64,000 nt of DNA from an uncultured Lachnospiraceae bacterium (GTDB lineage Bacteria > Bacillota > Clostridia > Lachnospirales > Lachnospiraceae): assembly GCA_910579615.1 (NCBI GenBank), contig CAJTUA010000005.1, positions 144,023 to 208,022 on the forward strand. The letters are read 5' to 3'. Shown piece by piece: positions 36,672 to 45,095 of the stretch. Positions within the stretch are counted from its first letter, which is position 1. Each line of letters starts with the position of its first letter. The position numbers and the translations under genes were made by a program. A model generated the notes under the pieces. It was not told the origin of the DNA, searched no databases, and worked only from the letters and a program-made list of their open reading frames with translations.

Positions 36672-38537
36672 ATGGGAAAGACACAGGAGCAGAACAGGCA
36701 GACGGGAATATTTGGACAGTTAATTCGCAACATCCGGGAATTGCAGGGAATCAGCCCGGAGGAACTTGCAAGGGGAATCTGCAGCACAAAAGCGTTGGAA
36801 AAATATGAAACGGGGGAGCGGGAACCAGACATATTGACAGCGGAAGCATTATTCGGGCGGCTAAAGAAATCAATGGAAAAATTTGAAGCGATGTTAAGCT
36901 GCACGGAACATAAGCAGCTAAAACAGCGCATGGGAATCCAGCTATTGCTGCGGGAGGGAAAGCTCGCGGAAGCGGAAAAGAAAATTGAAGATTATGCAAA
37001 AATAAACCTTGCATTGCATTATCAGTATGCATGTTTTCTGAGGGCAGAATTCCTGCGGAAAACGCACGCGTCGTTAAAAGAGCAGATTTGCAATGTGGTG
37101 GATGGGATATACCAGACATCAGAGGCCCGAAAGGAAAATACCATCCGGAAGGTGACGGCGGAAGAAATGGCAGGGAATGCCCTGAAACCGGAAATGCTGC
37201 TAACAGGACGTTATTCAAAAATGGAACTGTACTTATTGGAGCGCTATGCGATTTTGTTGGAGGAAAATGGGGAACCGGAGCGGGCAGTCCTCTGGTATCA
37301 GGCAATCGTGGATTATTTAGAGGATGAGAGATATGATCGTTCCGAACAGTACAGCATTTATCCGATTATGGCTTATAAATTGGCAGGATATTACGAAACA
37401 CAATGTCTGTATACCATAGCGATGGAGTGGATTGGGCGCGGCTGTGAGATGTTGAGGAAGAGAAAGAGCCAGCTTCCCCTGTTTTGTAAGCTGATGGAGC
37501 TGAAATTTAAGATAGAGGATTGTCCGGGGGCAGGGAGAAATCCTGATTTCGCGGAGAGGGAGGCATACCGGAAGATGTGTGACAGCGTGGCAGGCTGTAC
37601 AGAGGATTGGAAGGAAAACTGGTATCCGATGTACCGTGAGGTACACCGAGTATGTTTTAATGACATTATCCGGGAGCGCAGGATAGCAAAGGGGATGTCA
37701 AGAATGGAACTGGCATACGGAATCTGTGATGTGCGGACACTGGAACGTATGGAAGCCTGCCAGAATACGCCGAGGGCATGGATAAGGGAAAGGCTTTTGG
37801 AAAAGCTAGGGCTGCCATTGGAAAAATATAATGGCGGTATCGTGACAAAGCAGTATGCGGATTATCGGAGATTTTCACAAATGCGGGAATCTTGCCGGAA
37901 AGGTGAATATCAGGAAGCAAAATCCATATATGAAGAATTAAAAAAGGGAATGGATATGAAAAATATTACGAACGAACAGTGGGCGGAATATTGGGATATC
38001 CGGATTGAAGGAGGATTGGGGCATATTCTGCCAAAAGTGAAAGAGGAACGGCTCTGGGCACTTTTAAGAAAGACAGTACCAATCAAAAGGGATTGTCCGC
38101 AGTTTGAGTGTCAGTTGATGGAGCATGAGAGGAATATTTGGAACCAGATTGCGGAAGGTGGAGCACCAGAAGATGGAAAAATAAGAAAATTTCAGTTAAA
38201 GCAGATATGGATTTATTATCAGGAGAGGGAAAAGAGGTTGATAGAACCACAGTATTTGGTTCAATTACTTACACTTTTCGGAGACCTCACCAGACGGGAA
38301 GGGAAGGCTACCTTGGCGTTACGATATTTACATATAGCAGAGAAAAAGATGGTACTGATGGATGAATGGCATTTTTGGGAATACATTCTATGTCATAAAC
38401 AGATAGCAATAATAGAAACGGGCACAGAGAAAAATGATTTTCAGTGTGCCAGGCAAGCATATGCAGTGAGTTGTCTCTATGCAAAAAATCCGATGATGTG
38501 CGATTATCTTATCGAGTGTTTTGAAGAAAACATATGA
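36672..38537 (+). CDS. Double HTH-TPR transcriptional regulator (RRNPP-like)
   Basis: A 621-residue cytoplasmic protein with an internal duplication. First XRE-type HTH at about 15-70 (GQLIRNIRELQGISPEELAR, then STKALEKYETGERE) followed by TPR-like helices. Second HTH at about 328-390 (DIIRERRIAKGMSRMELAYG, then DVRTLERMEACQ) followed by more TPR-like helices. The two HTH copies share the pattern ELA-x-GIC-x3-LE. HTH plus TPR is the layout of peptide-sensing RRNPP regulators (Rgg, PlcR, PrgX). AGGAAGGA precedes the ATG. Eighteen bases after its stop, on the other strand, ends a gene for a small exported peptide, a typical cognate-signal position. Peptide binding is inferred, not shown. Confidence 0.75.
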   Translation: MGKTQEQNRQTGIFGQLIRNIRELQGISPEELARGICSTKALEKYETGEREPDILTAEALFGRLKKSMEKFEAMLSCTEHKQLKQRMGIQLLLREGKLAEAEKKIEDYAKINLALHYQYACFLRAEFLRKTHASLKEQICNVVDGIYQTSEARKENTIRKVTAEEMAGNALKPEMLLTGRYSKMELYLLERYAILLEENGEPERAVLWYQAIVDYLEDERYDRSEQYSIYPIMAYKLAGYYETQCLYTIAMEWIGRGCEMLRKRKSQLPLFCKLMELKFKIEDCPGAGRNPDFAEREAYRKMCDSVAGCTEDWKENWYPMYREVHRVCFNDIIRERRIAKGMSRMELAYGICDVRTLERMEACQNTPRAWIRERLLEKLGLPLEKYNGGIVTKQYADYRRFSQMRESCRKGEYQEAKSIYEELKKGMDMKNITNEQWAEYWDIRIEGGLGHILPKVKEERLWALLRKTVPIKRDCPQFECQLMEHERNIWNQIAEGGAPEDGKIRKFQLKQIWIYYQEREKRLIEPQYLVQLLTLFGDLTRREGKATLALRYLHIAEKKMVLMDEWHFWEYILCHKQIAIIETGTEKNDFQCARQAYAVSCLYAKNPMMCDYLIECFEENI

Positions 38538-38555
38538 GTGAGAAAAATAAAAAAC

Positions 38556-38744
38556 TTAATCCTTTTCGATAGGTACCGGTTCGGGAAGTGGTGGAGGCGG
38601 AGGAAGTGTTCCCGGACTTTGAAAAATGATAGAAATACTTGGAGAAAGCAGTTCATCGCTTGGCGGTAGTGGTTTCGCTGCGGAAGAGACGAACAGTGCT
38701 GTGACAAGCATAAGGGTGTAAAATTGCTGAAATAGTTTCTTCAT
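38556..38744 (-). CDS. Small exported proline-rich peptide, candidate signal precursor
   Basis: 62 residues. The ATG at 38744 follows AAAGGAG; the longer frame to 38990 crosses the promoter and is not credible. N-terminus MKKLFQQFYTLMLVTALF is a Sec-type signal peptide with probable cleavage after VSSAA. The mature ~39 residues are Ser/Pro-rich and end in SPGTLPPPPPLPEPVPIEKD. It is convergent with the HTH-TPR regulator gene (18-bp gap) and shares a palindromic promoter region with the divergent NlpC/P60-like gene. Size, export signal and position fit a pro-peptide that is secreted, trimmed and re-imported. No similarity to a known pheromone was recognised. Confidence 0.65.
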   Translation of the reverse strand: MKKLFQQFYTLMLVTALFVSSAAKPLPPSDELLSPSISIIFQSPGTLPPPPPLPEPVPIEKD

Positions 38745-38800
38745 AGGTACTCCTTTCTTCTCTTTGCGAGAAAATAATATAATGGATGGGTAACAAATAC

Positions 38801-38893
38801 AGTATATCATAAAGTTCCCCTGTCCGACCGACAAAAGTGGGGGAAAAATTTCCCCCACTTTTGTCGGAATAATTGGAAAAAGGCTGCTATAAT
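38801..38893. promoter_or_regulatory. Divergent promoters sharing a 40-bp perfect palindrome
   Basis: Palindrome 38828-38867: arm CCGACAAAAGTGGGGGAAA, two A, then its exact complement. Rightward, an extended -10 TGC-TATAAT (hexamer 38888-38893) lies 20 bases from the palindrome edge. Leftward, TGA-TATACT (hexamer 38806-38801 on the complement) lies 21 bases from the other edge. Neither promoter has a good -35. This is how an activator site at about -33 to -73 of two divergent promoters looks. It drives the peptide gene to the left and the NlpC/P60-like gene to the right. The rightward leader contains a 12-bp hairpin (38927-38938 with 38962-38973). Confidence 0.7.
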
Positions 38894-39001
38894 GTGAGTG
38901 AACATGTTCAGAACACGTAGGTAAATGCCTTACAGGCTTCTTTGGACGCTTGGACGCAGAGAGCTTGTAAGGCAAACTTTCAAAAAACATGGAGGTATGT
39001 T

Positions 39002-40219
39002 ATGAAATATTTGAAGGAAAAGATGTGTATGTTGCTGGTGCTCGCCCTGCTTGTAACCGGTTTGGGCAGCGTTGAGCCGATGGTAGCAAAAGCAGAGGAA
39101 ACGTGGAAACAACAATCGGAGGATGATGTACCAGTGCTAGTCTCAGATTGTTTTGAAGATGTTTTGGGATATGCTGAATACTATTTTTACTATGATAAAC
39201 CAGACATGCCGCTTGCTGTCTCAGATAGCGATTTTTCACAGTTGCTAATTTCCAAGTCGGAGATTGTTCTGGAGACAAATACCTGCATTGATTATGTTGA
39301 TGTCGTAGGTGTTACAGCCAATGGACAGTATATTAATCTATCGAATGTGGTTGATGTGGTTGCTGAGGATGAAGATATCGCTACATATTGGGATGGCAGG
39401 ATTTACGGTGTTGGGGAAGGAACGACAGAAATCCGTCTTCGTTATGGTTCGTTGGAAGTAGGGGTTTCGGTAACAGTGAAATCAAATTTTGATTTTGAGG
39501 CAATGGTTCAAGCGATGATTTCTGGGGAAGAAGGGATTTCCTCATATTCTGTTCCAGGACCAGAAATGCAGGACGTGATGACCCGGGCATTTGAAATGGA
39601 TACGGTGGAATGGGTGACAAAACAGGAATTCATACTGAATGATGGAACGGAGGTTGCTCTGGGTACGACTTTGCAGGGATTGCCGTATACACAGGAAAAC
39701 CGCTGTACAGTCAAAGAATTTGAAACGTTTCACAAAAACTGGGAAAGCAATAAGTTCTATTCGTTTGAACGTCAGGAAAATGGTCATTATTGGTGTAAAT
39801 ATGGAATTGATTGCAGTGGATTTATTTGTGCAGCATGGAATCTTCCAGTGAGTGGAAAGTATACATATGGCACATCTGATTTTTGGCGAGAAATAAAAGA
39901 TGAGAATTCCACTAAATTTGAGAAGGTTGGGGATTATAAAATTGCGGCAAATGCTACAACAACCAGCGGGGGAGTGCAGCAGCATGAAATATATGCATCT
40001 TATCAATACCTAAATGTTGGTGATGCAGTTGTTCAGAGGAGGAGTGGTGGTGGGCATGCCCGTCTGGTTATGACAAATAATCGTAATACGGAAATGATAT
40101 CGTTTTATGAAGCGTATGGAAATTTTCCTACGATAATAACCGTTAGTTATGACCGACTGACTTATGATTATTATTGCCCATTCACAATTAAGACAGATTT
40201 TTATAATCAGTATAATTAA
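39002..40219 (+). CDS. Secreted NlpC/P60-like protein with Big-type domain
   Basis: 405 residues. Signal peptide MLLVLALLVTGLGSVEPMVAKA, a segment of unknown fold, a bacterial Ig-like (Big2-type) region (about 85-160: SEIVLETNTCIDYVDV, EDEDIATYWDGRIYGVGEGT), then a C-terminal papain-like NlpC/P60 region: YGIDCSGFICAAW with the catalytic Cys and GGGHARLVMTNN with the His. The family cuts peptidoglycan peptides or acts as an amidase. The ATG at 39002 is preceded by GGAGGT. It is the first gene to the right of the shared palindrome and so the likely main target of the HTH-TPR regulator. Confidence 0.8.
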   Translation: MKYLKEKMCMLLVLALLVTGLGSVEPMVAKAEETWKQQSEDDVPVLVSDCFEDVLGYAEYYFYYDKPDMPLAVSDSDFSQLLISKSEIVLETNTCIDYVDVVGVTANGQYINLSNVVDVVAEDEDIATYWDGRIYGVGEGTTEIRLRYGSLEVGVSVTVKSNFDFEAMVQAMISGEEGISSYSVPGPEMQDVMTRAFEMDTVEWVTKQEFILNDGTEVALGTTLQGLPYTQENRCTVKEFETFHKNWESNKFYSFERQENGHYWCKYGIDCSGFICAAWNLPVSGKYTYGTSDFWREIKDENSTKFEKVGDYKIAANATTTSGGVQQHEIYASYQYLNVGDAVVQRRSGGGHARLVMTNNRNTEMISFYEAYGNFPTIITVSYDRLTYDYYCPFTIKTDFYNQYN

Positions 40220-40271
40220 AGCTTTATTGTTATAATAATAGTTGCTCATTATGTTGTAATTATGGAGGATT

Positions 40272-40976
40272 ATGAAGCGATATTACATTATATTTATAGC
40301 ATTACTATTCTGCCTAAGCCTGCTTTCCTGTGGAAAGCAGACCGGGCAGGTGGTAGGGGATTCCCCGGTTTTGTCGGATGCCCCATCCCCATCCATTGTT
40401 ATGGAAACATTTCCAACGGACGTGGTACAGGCGGAGTCACCGACAACCACCCCTGTTCTGACCCCGACAGAAATTCTGTCCTGCACGCCGTCACCCGTGC
40501 CATCCCCAATCTCTCCAGAGCCTACCCTGCCGCCGCTTGACATTACGCTGGTGGATGACGGTCTCCCGTGGGATGAGGAGGCATTGCCGGAAACGGATTA
40601 TGTATATATTGTCCGCTTTATCCCTACCGACAGGGATGATTTGCTTGTGGCATATAAGGTGTGCGTGGATGTACAATGGGACATGAACGATTTCTATGAC
40701 GATCAAAAACGTCCGAAAAAGCTTTATACATGGTGGCTGCAGGAGGATGCTTTTTGTTTTGTGCGCTGTAATGGGAGCTCTCCGGTCGGATATAATGAAA
40801 AAACAACACCGGACTATATCGCGCAGGATTTATCCCGTTGGAAGGATGTGGAACCAGGGATGTACAATATTTCCCATGATTTATTCCGCTGGCTGATTAA
40901 ATGGTATGAGATCAATTGGTGGTGTGGTGTGAAGGACGGAGAAATTGTTTATGTACGGCAGCATATAGAAGGATGA
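40272..40976 (+). CDS. Lipoprotein of unknown function
   Basis: 234 residues with signal peptide and lipobox SLLSCGK. A Ser/Pro/Thr-rich linker (about 25-90) is followed by a ~145-residue globular domain rich in Trp and Asp (VCVDVQWDMNDFYDD, YTWWLQEDAFCF, KWYEINWWCGVKDG). No family recognised. GGAGG precedes the ATG. It follows the NlpC/P60-like gene by ~50 bases and probably belongs to the same transcription unit. Confidence 0.7.
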   Translation: MKRYYIIFIALLFCLSLLSCGKQTGQVVGDSPVLSDAPSPSIVMETFPTDVVQAESPTTTPVLTPTEILSCTPSPVPSPISPEPTLPPLDITLVDDGLPWDEEALPETDYVYIVRFIPTDRDDLLVAYKVCVDVQWDMNDFYDDQKRPKKLYTWWLQEDAFCFVRCNGSSPVGYNEKTTPDYIAQDLSRWKDVEPGMYNISHDLFRWLIKWYEINWWCGVKDGEIVYVRQHIEG

Positions 40977-40988
40977 TTGAATTAGTCA

Positions 40989-41234
40989 GTGCAAAGACAT
41001 GATGTTTATGATGCTGCGTATCTGTCATTAACTGTAGGAGATGCGATAGTGAATGGTGAACATTGCAGACTGATATCCTCTAATGATACAGCGAGAAAGA
41101 AAGTAATTGTTAATGAAGCAAGCGGAAATACACCAAGTATACATTCTTATACATATGATGATTTGGCGAATGAAGGATATTTGCTGTTTACTATAACGGA
41201 AGGCTACTTTAATTCTTTTGACAAGAATAAGTAG
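40989..41234 (+). pseudogene. Remnant of a second NlpC/P60-like gene (C-terminal fragment)
   Basis: The 81 codons align over their whole length with the C-terminus of the protein at 39002-40219: VQRHDVYDAAYLSLTVGDAI matches VQQHEIYASYQYLNVGDAV, and NEASGNTPSIHSYTYDDL matches YEAYGNFPTIITVSYDRL. The catalytic-His region survives as NGEHCRLIS, but the Cys part, signal peptide and start are missing. A stop codon lies directly upstream in frame. So this is the tail of a duplicated gene, not a functional enzyme. Confidence 0.75.
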
Positions 41235-41241
41235 AGTTAAG

Positions 41242-41277
41242 AAAAGGGGGATTGCGATTTTTAACGCAATCCCTTTT
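41242..41277 (+). terminator. Hairpin terminator after the remnant
   Basis: AAAAGGGGGATTGCG pairs with CGCAATCCCTTTT with a two-G bulge; the flanking T-run is weak. It separates the P60/lipoprotein unit from the genes that follow. Confidence 0.6.
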
Positions 41278-41364
41278 GGAGAATTTTTAATATTGATATA
41301 ACGGTTTATTAACAAAAAATATATGATTTTAGAAGAATTATTTATGCAGTAAAAGGAGGAAGCC

Positions 41365-42037
41365 ATAAAAAAGAAAAAGATTATTTTATTTTGTGGGGGC
41401 ATTTTGGTATGTATATTAGCATTATCTCTGTTTTTTAGGAACGCAGGGCAGGATGCTTTAGATGCTGCAAACCGAATCACCACATTTTCCTGTTCTGAGA
41501 CATTGACGCAAAAGCTTGGCGAAACGGATAGTGAAGCCTTGAAAGAACAATTGGCAGAAATGCTTATCGTGGAGATTTTTGAACAGGAGCAGGAAAGCAT
41601 TTCCATCAAAATTGTTTCGGATTATGCGGAGGCAGCTTTCTGCTTTGGAACGGAGCGGGAGGTTACGGAAAAGGAGTGCGGTATCTTTTTGGAGATTCCG
41701 GGATTTGAGTACCGGTTTTATGGTGAAGACCATTTGGTGGATTTGGGTAGATGGCTGGGAAAGAGATGATACACTTTTGGTACGAAGTGCGCAGGAAGTA
41801 GTCTCAGAACTGCCGGGAAGGGGATGGGAGGCAGCGGAAGGGAGCGAGAAAGAGATTTTGTTGGATGAGGAGACAAGGATTATTTGCCTGGATTTAAAAG
41901 ATGGACACGAAGAAGGATATTGTGAAACGTCACTTAAAAATTTCCACAGTATTTTGAAGGAAGAGGGGAGTAATGTTTATTTTGTTGGTTGGAAAGATGG
42001 GAAAGTGAAATGTATGATAAATATATTTATTTCTTGA
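41365..42037 (+). pseudogene. Decayed exported-protein gene (ATA start, frameshift)
   Basis: An excellent AAAAGGAGGAAGCC stands before ATA, not ATG. From that ATA the frame reads IKKKKIILFCGGILVCILAL, an obvious membrane anchor, then a ~110-residue domain up to a TGA at 41767-41769. From about 41750 the next frame continues with ERDDTLLVRSAQEVVSELPG and ends VYFVGWKDGKVKCMINIF at 42037. The ATG-to-ATA change and a +1 (or -2) shift near 41745-41770 indicate a dying gene. The frame boundaries are my reading of the sequence; the original function is unknown. Confidence 0.65.
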
Positions 42038-42134
42038 TATCATAATTTTTTAGTTTGGTTATTTGAATGGTTGATGGAACAGGGATTCATTTCATAACAG
42101 GATTCTGTATTCGATAACAGAGGGAAATTAGTAA

Positions 42135-42818
42135 ATGCAAACCAAAAAAATCATTCTCCAATGTACAAATCTCTGCAAAAGCTACGAAGACGGAGAGAAT
42201 CAGCGGGAGATATTAAAAAATGTAAATCTGGAAATTTCCGCAGGAAGCATCTGCCAAATCTGCGGAAAAAGCGGGAGCGGAAAGACAACGCTGTTAAATC
42301 TCTTAGCGGGCTTGGACTGTGCCACGTTAGGAACTATCCGTTTTTCCGGGAAAACTTATGGAACGATGTCCGAAGAAGAACACGCGAAGCTGCGCGGCGA
42401 ATCTTTTGGATTTGTTTTCCAGTCGTTTCATCTGCTAAGAAATGTTTCTGTCGAGGAAAATATCAAAGCTCCGGCATATGTAAACGGCAGAAAAGTTGAT
42501 TCTGAGTATATGGGTTATCTTGTGGAAATGCTCGGATTAAAAGATTTACGAAAGCAGATGGTCTGCAAGCTGTCCGGCGGGGAACAACAAAGAACTGCGA
42601 TTGCGCGGGCAATGCTTTTAAAGCCACAGATTGTTTTTGCGGATGAGCCGACGGGAAACCTGGATTCTGCCAATACAGAATTGATTGTGGAATTGTTTCG
42701 GAAAATTAACAAGGAACAGGGAACGACATTTGTTGTCGTGACACACGAGGAAGATTTGTTAAAACCATGTGCAAAACAGATATGGATAAAGGATGGCGAG
42801 GTGCAGCTTGAAGAATAA
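42135..42818 (+). CDS. ABC transporter ATPase (MacB/LolD/FtsE type)
   Basis: 227 residues. Walker A CGKSGSGKTTLLNLLAGL, signature KLSGGEQQRTAIARAM, Walker B IVFADEPTGNLDS and VVVTHEED. This subtype works with FtsX-fold permeases in mechanotransmission, lipoprotein handling or antimicrobial peptide export and resistance. The next gene encodes such a permease and overlaps its 3' end. Confidence 0.93.
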   Translation: MQTKKIILQCTNLCKSYEDGENQREILKNVNLEISAGSICQICGKSGSGKTTLLNLLAGLDCATLGTIRFSGKTYGTMSEEEHAKLRGESFGFVFQSFHLLRNVSVEENIKAPAYVNGRKVDSEYMGYLVEMLGLKDLRKQMVCKLSGGEQQRTAIARAMLLKPQIVFADEPTGNLDSANTELIVELFRKINKEQGTTFVVVTHEEDLLKPCAKQIWIKDGEVQLEE

Positions 42819-44952
42819 CAGAAAAAATTATAAAAAATTAGCTGAGTTTTTATTTTCGGACAGTAAAAAACTCGTACTGCTTGCAGGGGGAGTTTTGTTG
42901 GCAGCATTGAGTTTCTCACTTTTTTTCATTTCGGTAAACAGCACCATCGTTGCGTCAAGGAGGCAGACGGCGGTAGAGACACACGGAAGGTTTTTGGCGG
43001 TATTTACAGATATTGATAAAGAAATAGCCGATGAAATTATGGAAAAAGAGCCGATGTTTGACTATCAGGTGTTTCAGGTGCAGGACGAGATGTATTATGG
43101 CAGCAGCCGTTTTTTTTCTGGTTGGGTAACTGAGGAAACAGGAAAAAACATGGGGATATTTTTAAAGGAGGGAGCCTGGCCGGAGAGGGAAAATGAGATT
43201 TTGCTGGAAAAATATTTAGCATACCGTTTGGGGATTTCCGAATTTCCGCAAAATGCTATTTTTATGGTGGATGGCGAAGAAAGGGAATACCTTGTGTGCG
43301 GTACCATCCGGAATTATTCTGGCAATCTTGTAACGTCGAATCGGGATTTGAATCTAAGAAAAGATTATCCTTCTGCAATCACGCCGGGTTACAGGGAAAA
43401 TGCAGAGGTTTCCCTCCTTATTTTACAGAAACGGCTGAATTTGGGAACATCAACAGAAGATATGTACGATGTCATGGATTTGCGCAATGAATATGGGATT
43501 AGCCCATACTTTTCTGCTTTAAATAAATATATGGATGAAACCTATCAAAATACCATAGATTTCGAAAGGTTTGGTCTGGTTTATATGATGGCAGTGCTTC
43601 TTGTGCTTCTGCTTGTTGAGGCTGTGATTTTTCGGGCGGTTGTCCTGAAAAATAAGTGTTCGGAACGCAGTCTTAGGGAGCTGGGGCTGACGAAGAAGGA
43701 GGTCATGCTGGCGTATGGCCTGCGGTTTGGAAAGGTTTTTTTGGAAACAATAGGATTCCAGGTAGTTATAGGTGTTCTTTGGGCAAAAATAGGGGGATAT
43801 CTTACGGGGTATGGAAAACTTTTGGAAAAGCATGTCTGGTACACGTTGCTGAAAGAATTTGCAGTCCTGGTTCTGCTTTTACTGATTCTTGCCGTTATGG
43901 CATGGGACCGTAAAACGTGGGAAAAAACGGCTGACGTAAAACAGAAAAAAAATTCCCGGTATTTATTTCGCAAATTGAATGAAATGCAGGAAGCTTACGG
44001 TCTTTCAGTATTTGATATCGGCGGAGGGGAGCGGTGGGAAGAATGGGAGGATATATTGGAGGGGGAGGAAGCAAGACGCTATGAGCCGCTGCCGTGGGAT
44101 ACTTTCGAAGTGCTGATTTTGCCGGAACAACAATACCAGCTGTTTTTAAATGAGAATGGTATCCCATGGGAGGACTCGCCTTCCGCGATGCCGGAATGTA
44201 TTATGGTATTGCCCATGTTTGCTGAGGACGAGGAAATCGTTGGCGTAAGTGATGGTTCTGCCATCACCGTCGGCAGGGTTTTTTTGCAGGATGGAAAACT
44301 GTTATTTGAGAAGGAAGAATATTGCGCATGGAAGGTATTGAAAAATGCAAAAGGCATGGAAGAATCTTTTTCGGCAAGATGTCTGTGCGGGTTGGTATTT
44401 TCCGCAGCGCAGGCAGAGAAAAGTAAGCTGATTTCCGGATACAGCCATCTTTATTTCCGGCTGCGGGGGGATGCGACAAAGCAACAGCAGGAAGAAATCG
44501 ACAATGCGATTGCCATGCTTGCCGCGTCCGCGCAGGGGGGAGGTTCGTTTTCGACGATTGAGGAACAAAAGGACGATGCACTTTTTGAAAGTTATGCAGC
44601 GTTTATGGGCACTACCATGTTTGTTTTTGCATTGTTTGCTATGGGTGCATTTGTTTTTATGCATTACTATGTCAGCTGGGAGAAAAACAAATATGTATAT
44701 GGGGTGTTCCGCAGTATGGGGATGCCGTACCGCACGCTCTGCGGCAAGCTTTTTGTGCAGTATGTAACGGGAATTGTTTTCGCGTGGTTTTTTGCGTGCT
44801 ATATTGTGGAGAATGTTTTCGGATATCGATTTACGGCGGGGCAGGTTGCCTTGTGCACGGGATTTTTGCTGCTTTTCATTGAAAGCTGTTATGCGGTGCT
44901 GTATGGCGTGTATAAAAAGACTGCCATATGTAAAATGCTGCAGGAAGAATGA
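42808..44952 (+). CDS. FtsX-fold ABC permease
   Basis: About 714 residues from TTG 42808 (GAGGTG just upstream, 11-base overlap with the ATPase gene); ATG 42793 would add five residues. First membrane helix at about 22-42 (LVLLAGGVLLAALSFSLFF), a large extracytoplasmic part (about 45-240), helices near 250-275, 300-330 and 345-370, a second large soluble domain (about 385-590), and three more helices near 605-630, 650-680 and 685-705. The two soluble domains resemble those of peptide-resistance or two-component-linked permeases, but no regulator of that kind is adjacent. The substrate is unknown; context links it to the surrounding exported proteins. Confidence 0.82.
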   Translation: MKNNRKNYKKLAEFLFSDSKKLVLLAGGVLLAALSFSLFFISVNSTIVASRRQTAVETHGRFLAVFTDIDKEIADEIMEKEPMFDYQVFQVQDEMYYGSSRFFSGWVTEETGKNMGIFLKEGAWPERENEILLEKYLAYRLGISEFPQNAIFMVDGEEREYLVCGTIRNYSGNLVTSNRDLNLRKDYPSAITPGYRENAEVSLLILQKRLNLGTSTEDMYDVMDLRNEYGISPYFSALNKYMDETYQNTIDFERFGLVYMMAVLLVLLLVEAVIFRAVVLKNKCSERSLRELGLTKKEVMLAYGLRFGKVFLETIGFQVVIGVLWAKIGGYLTGYGKLLEKHVWYTLLKEFAVLVLLLLILAVMAWDRKTWEKTADVKQKKNSRYLFRKLNEMQEAYGLSVFDIGGGERWEEWEDILEGEEARRYEPLPWDTFEVLILPEQQYQLFLNENGIPWEDSPSAMPECIMVLPMFAEDEEIVGVSDGSAITVGRVFLQDGKLLFEKEEYCAWKVLKNAKGMEESFSARCLCGLVFSAAQAEKSKLISGYSHLYFRLRGDATKQQQEEIDNAIAMLAASAQGGGSFSTIEEQKDDALFESYAAFMGTTMFVFALFAMGAFVFMHYYVSWEKNKYVYGVFRSMGMPYRTLCGKLFVQYVTGIVFAWFFACYIVENVFGYRFTAGQVALCTGFLLLFIESCYAVLYGVYKKTAICKMLQEE

Positions 44953-45019
44953 TTGGGCTGCCGCGGGATGGGGCGGCTGTTCCTGACCTGAAATGTCGGC
45001 ATAAAATGTGATAAGGTCA

Positions 45020-45048
45020 TTGACAACGATACTTTTTTGATATAAAAT
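45020..45048 (+). promoter_or_regulatory. Promoter upstream of the membrane-anchored protein gene
   Basis: TTGACA (45020-45025), 17 bases, TAAAAT (45043-45048). A start near 45055 would precede the ATG at 45096 (GAGGAGGGG). The following genes thus have their own start of transcription. Confidence 0.6.
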
Positions 45049-45095
45049 ATCCTTAGTAGCTTTCAACATGCATTTTACTTTGAGGAGGGGAAAGA

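Noticed and set aside
38828..38867. The 40-bp palindrome as an intrinsic terminator
   Set aside because: It lies between two divergent genes, upstream of both, and no T-run follows either arm.
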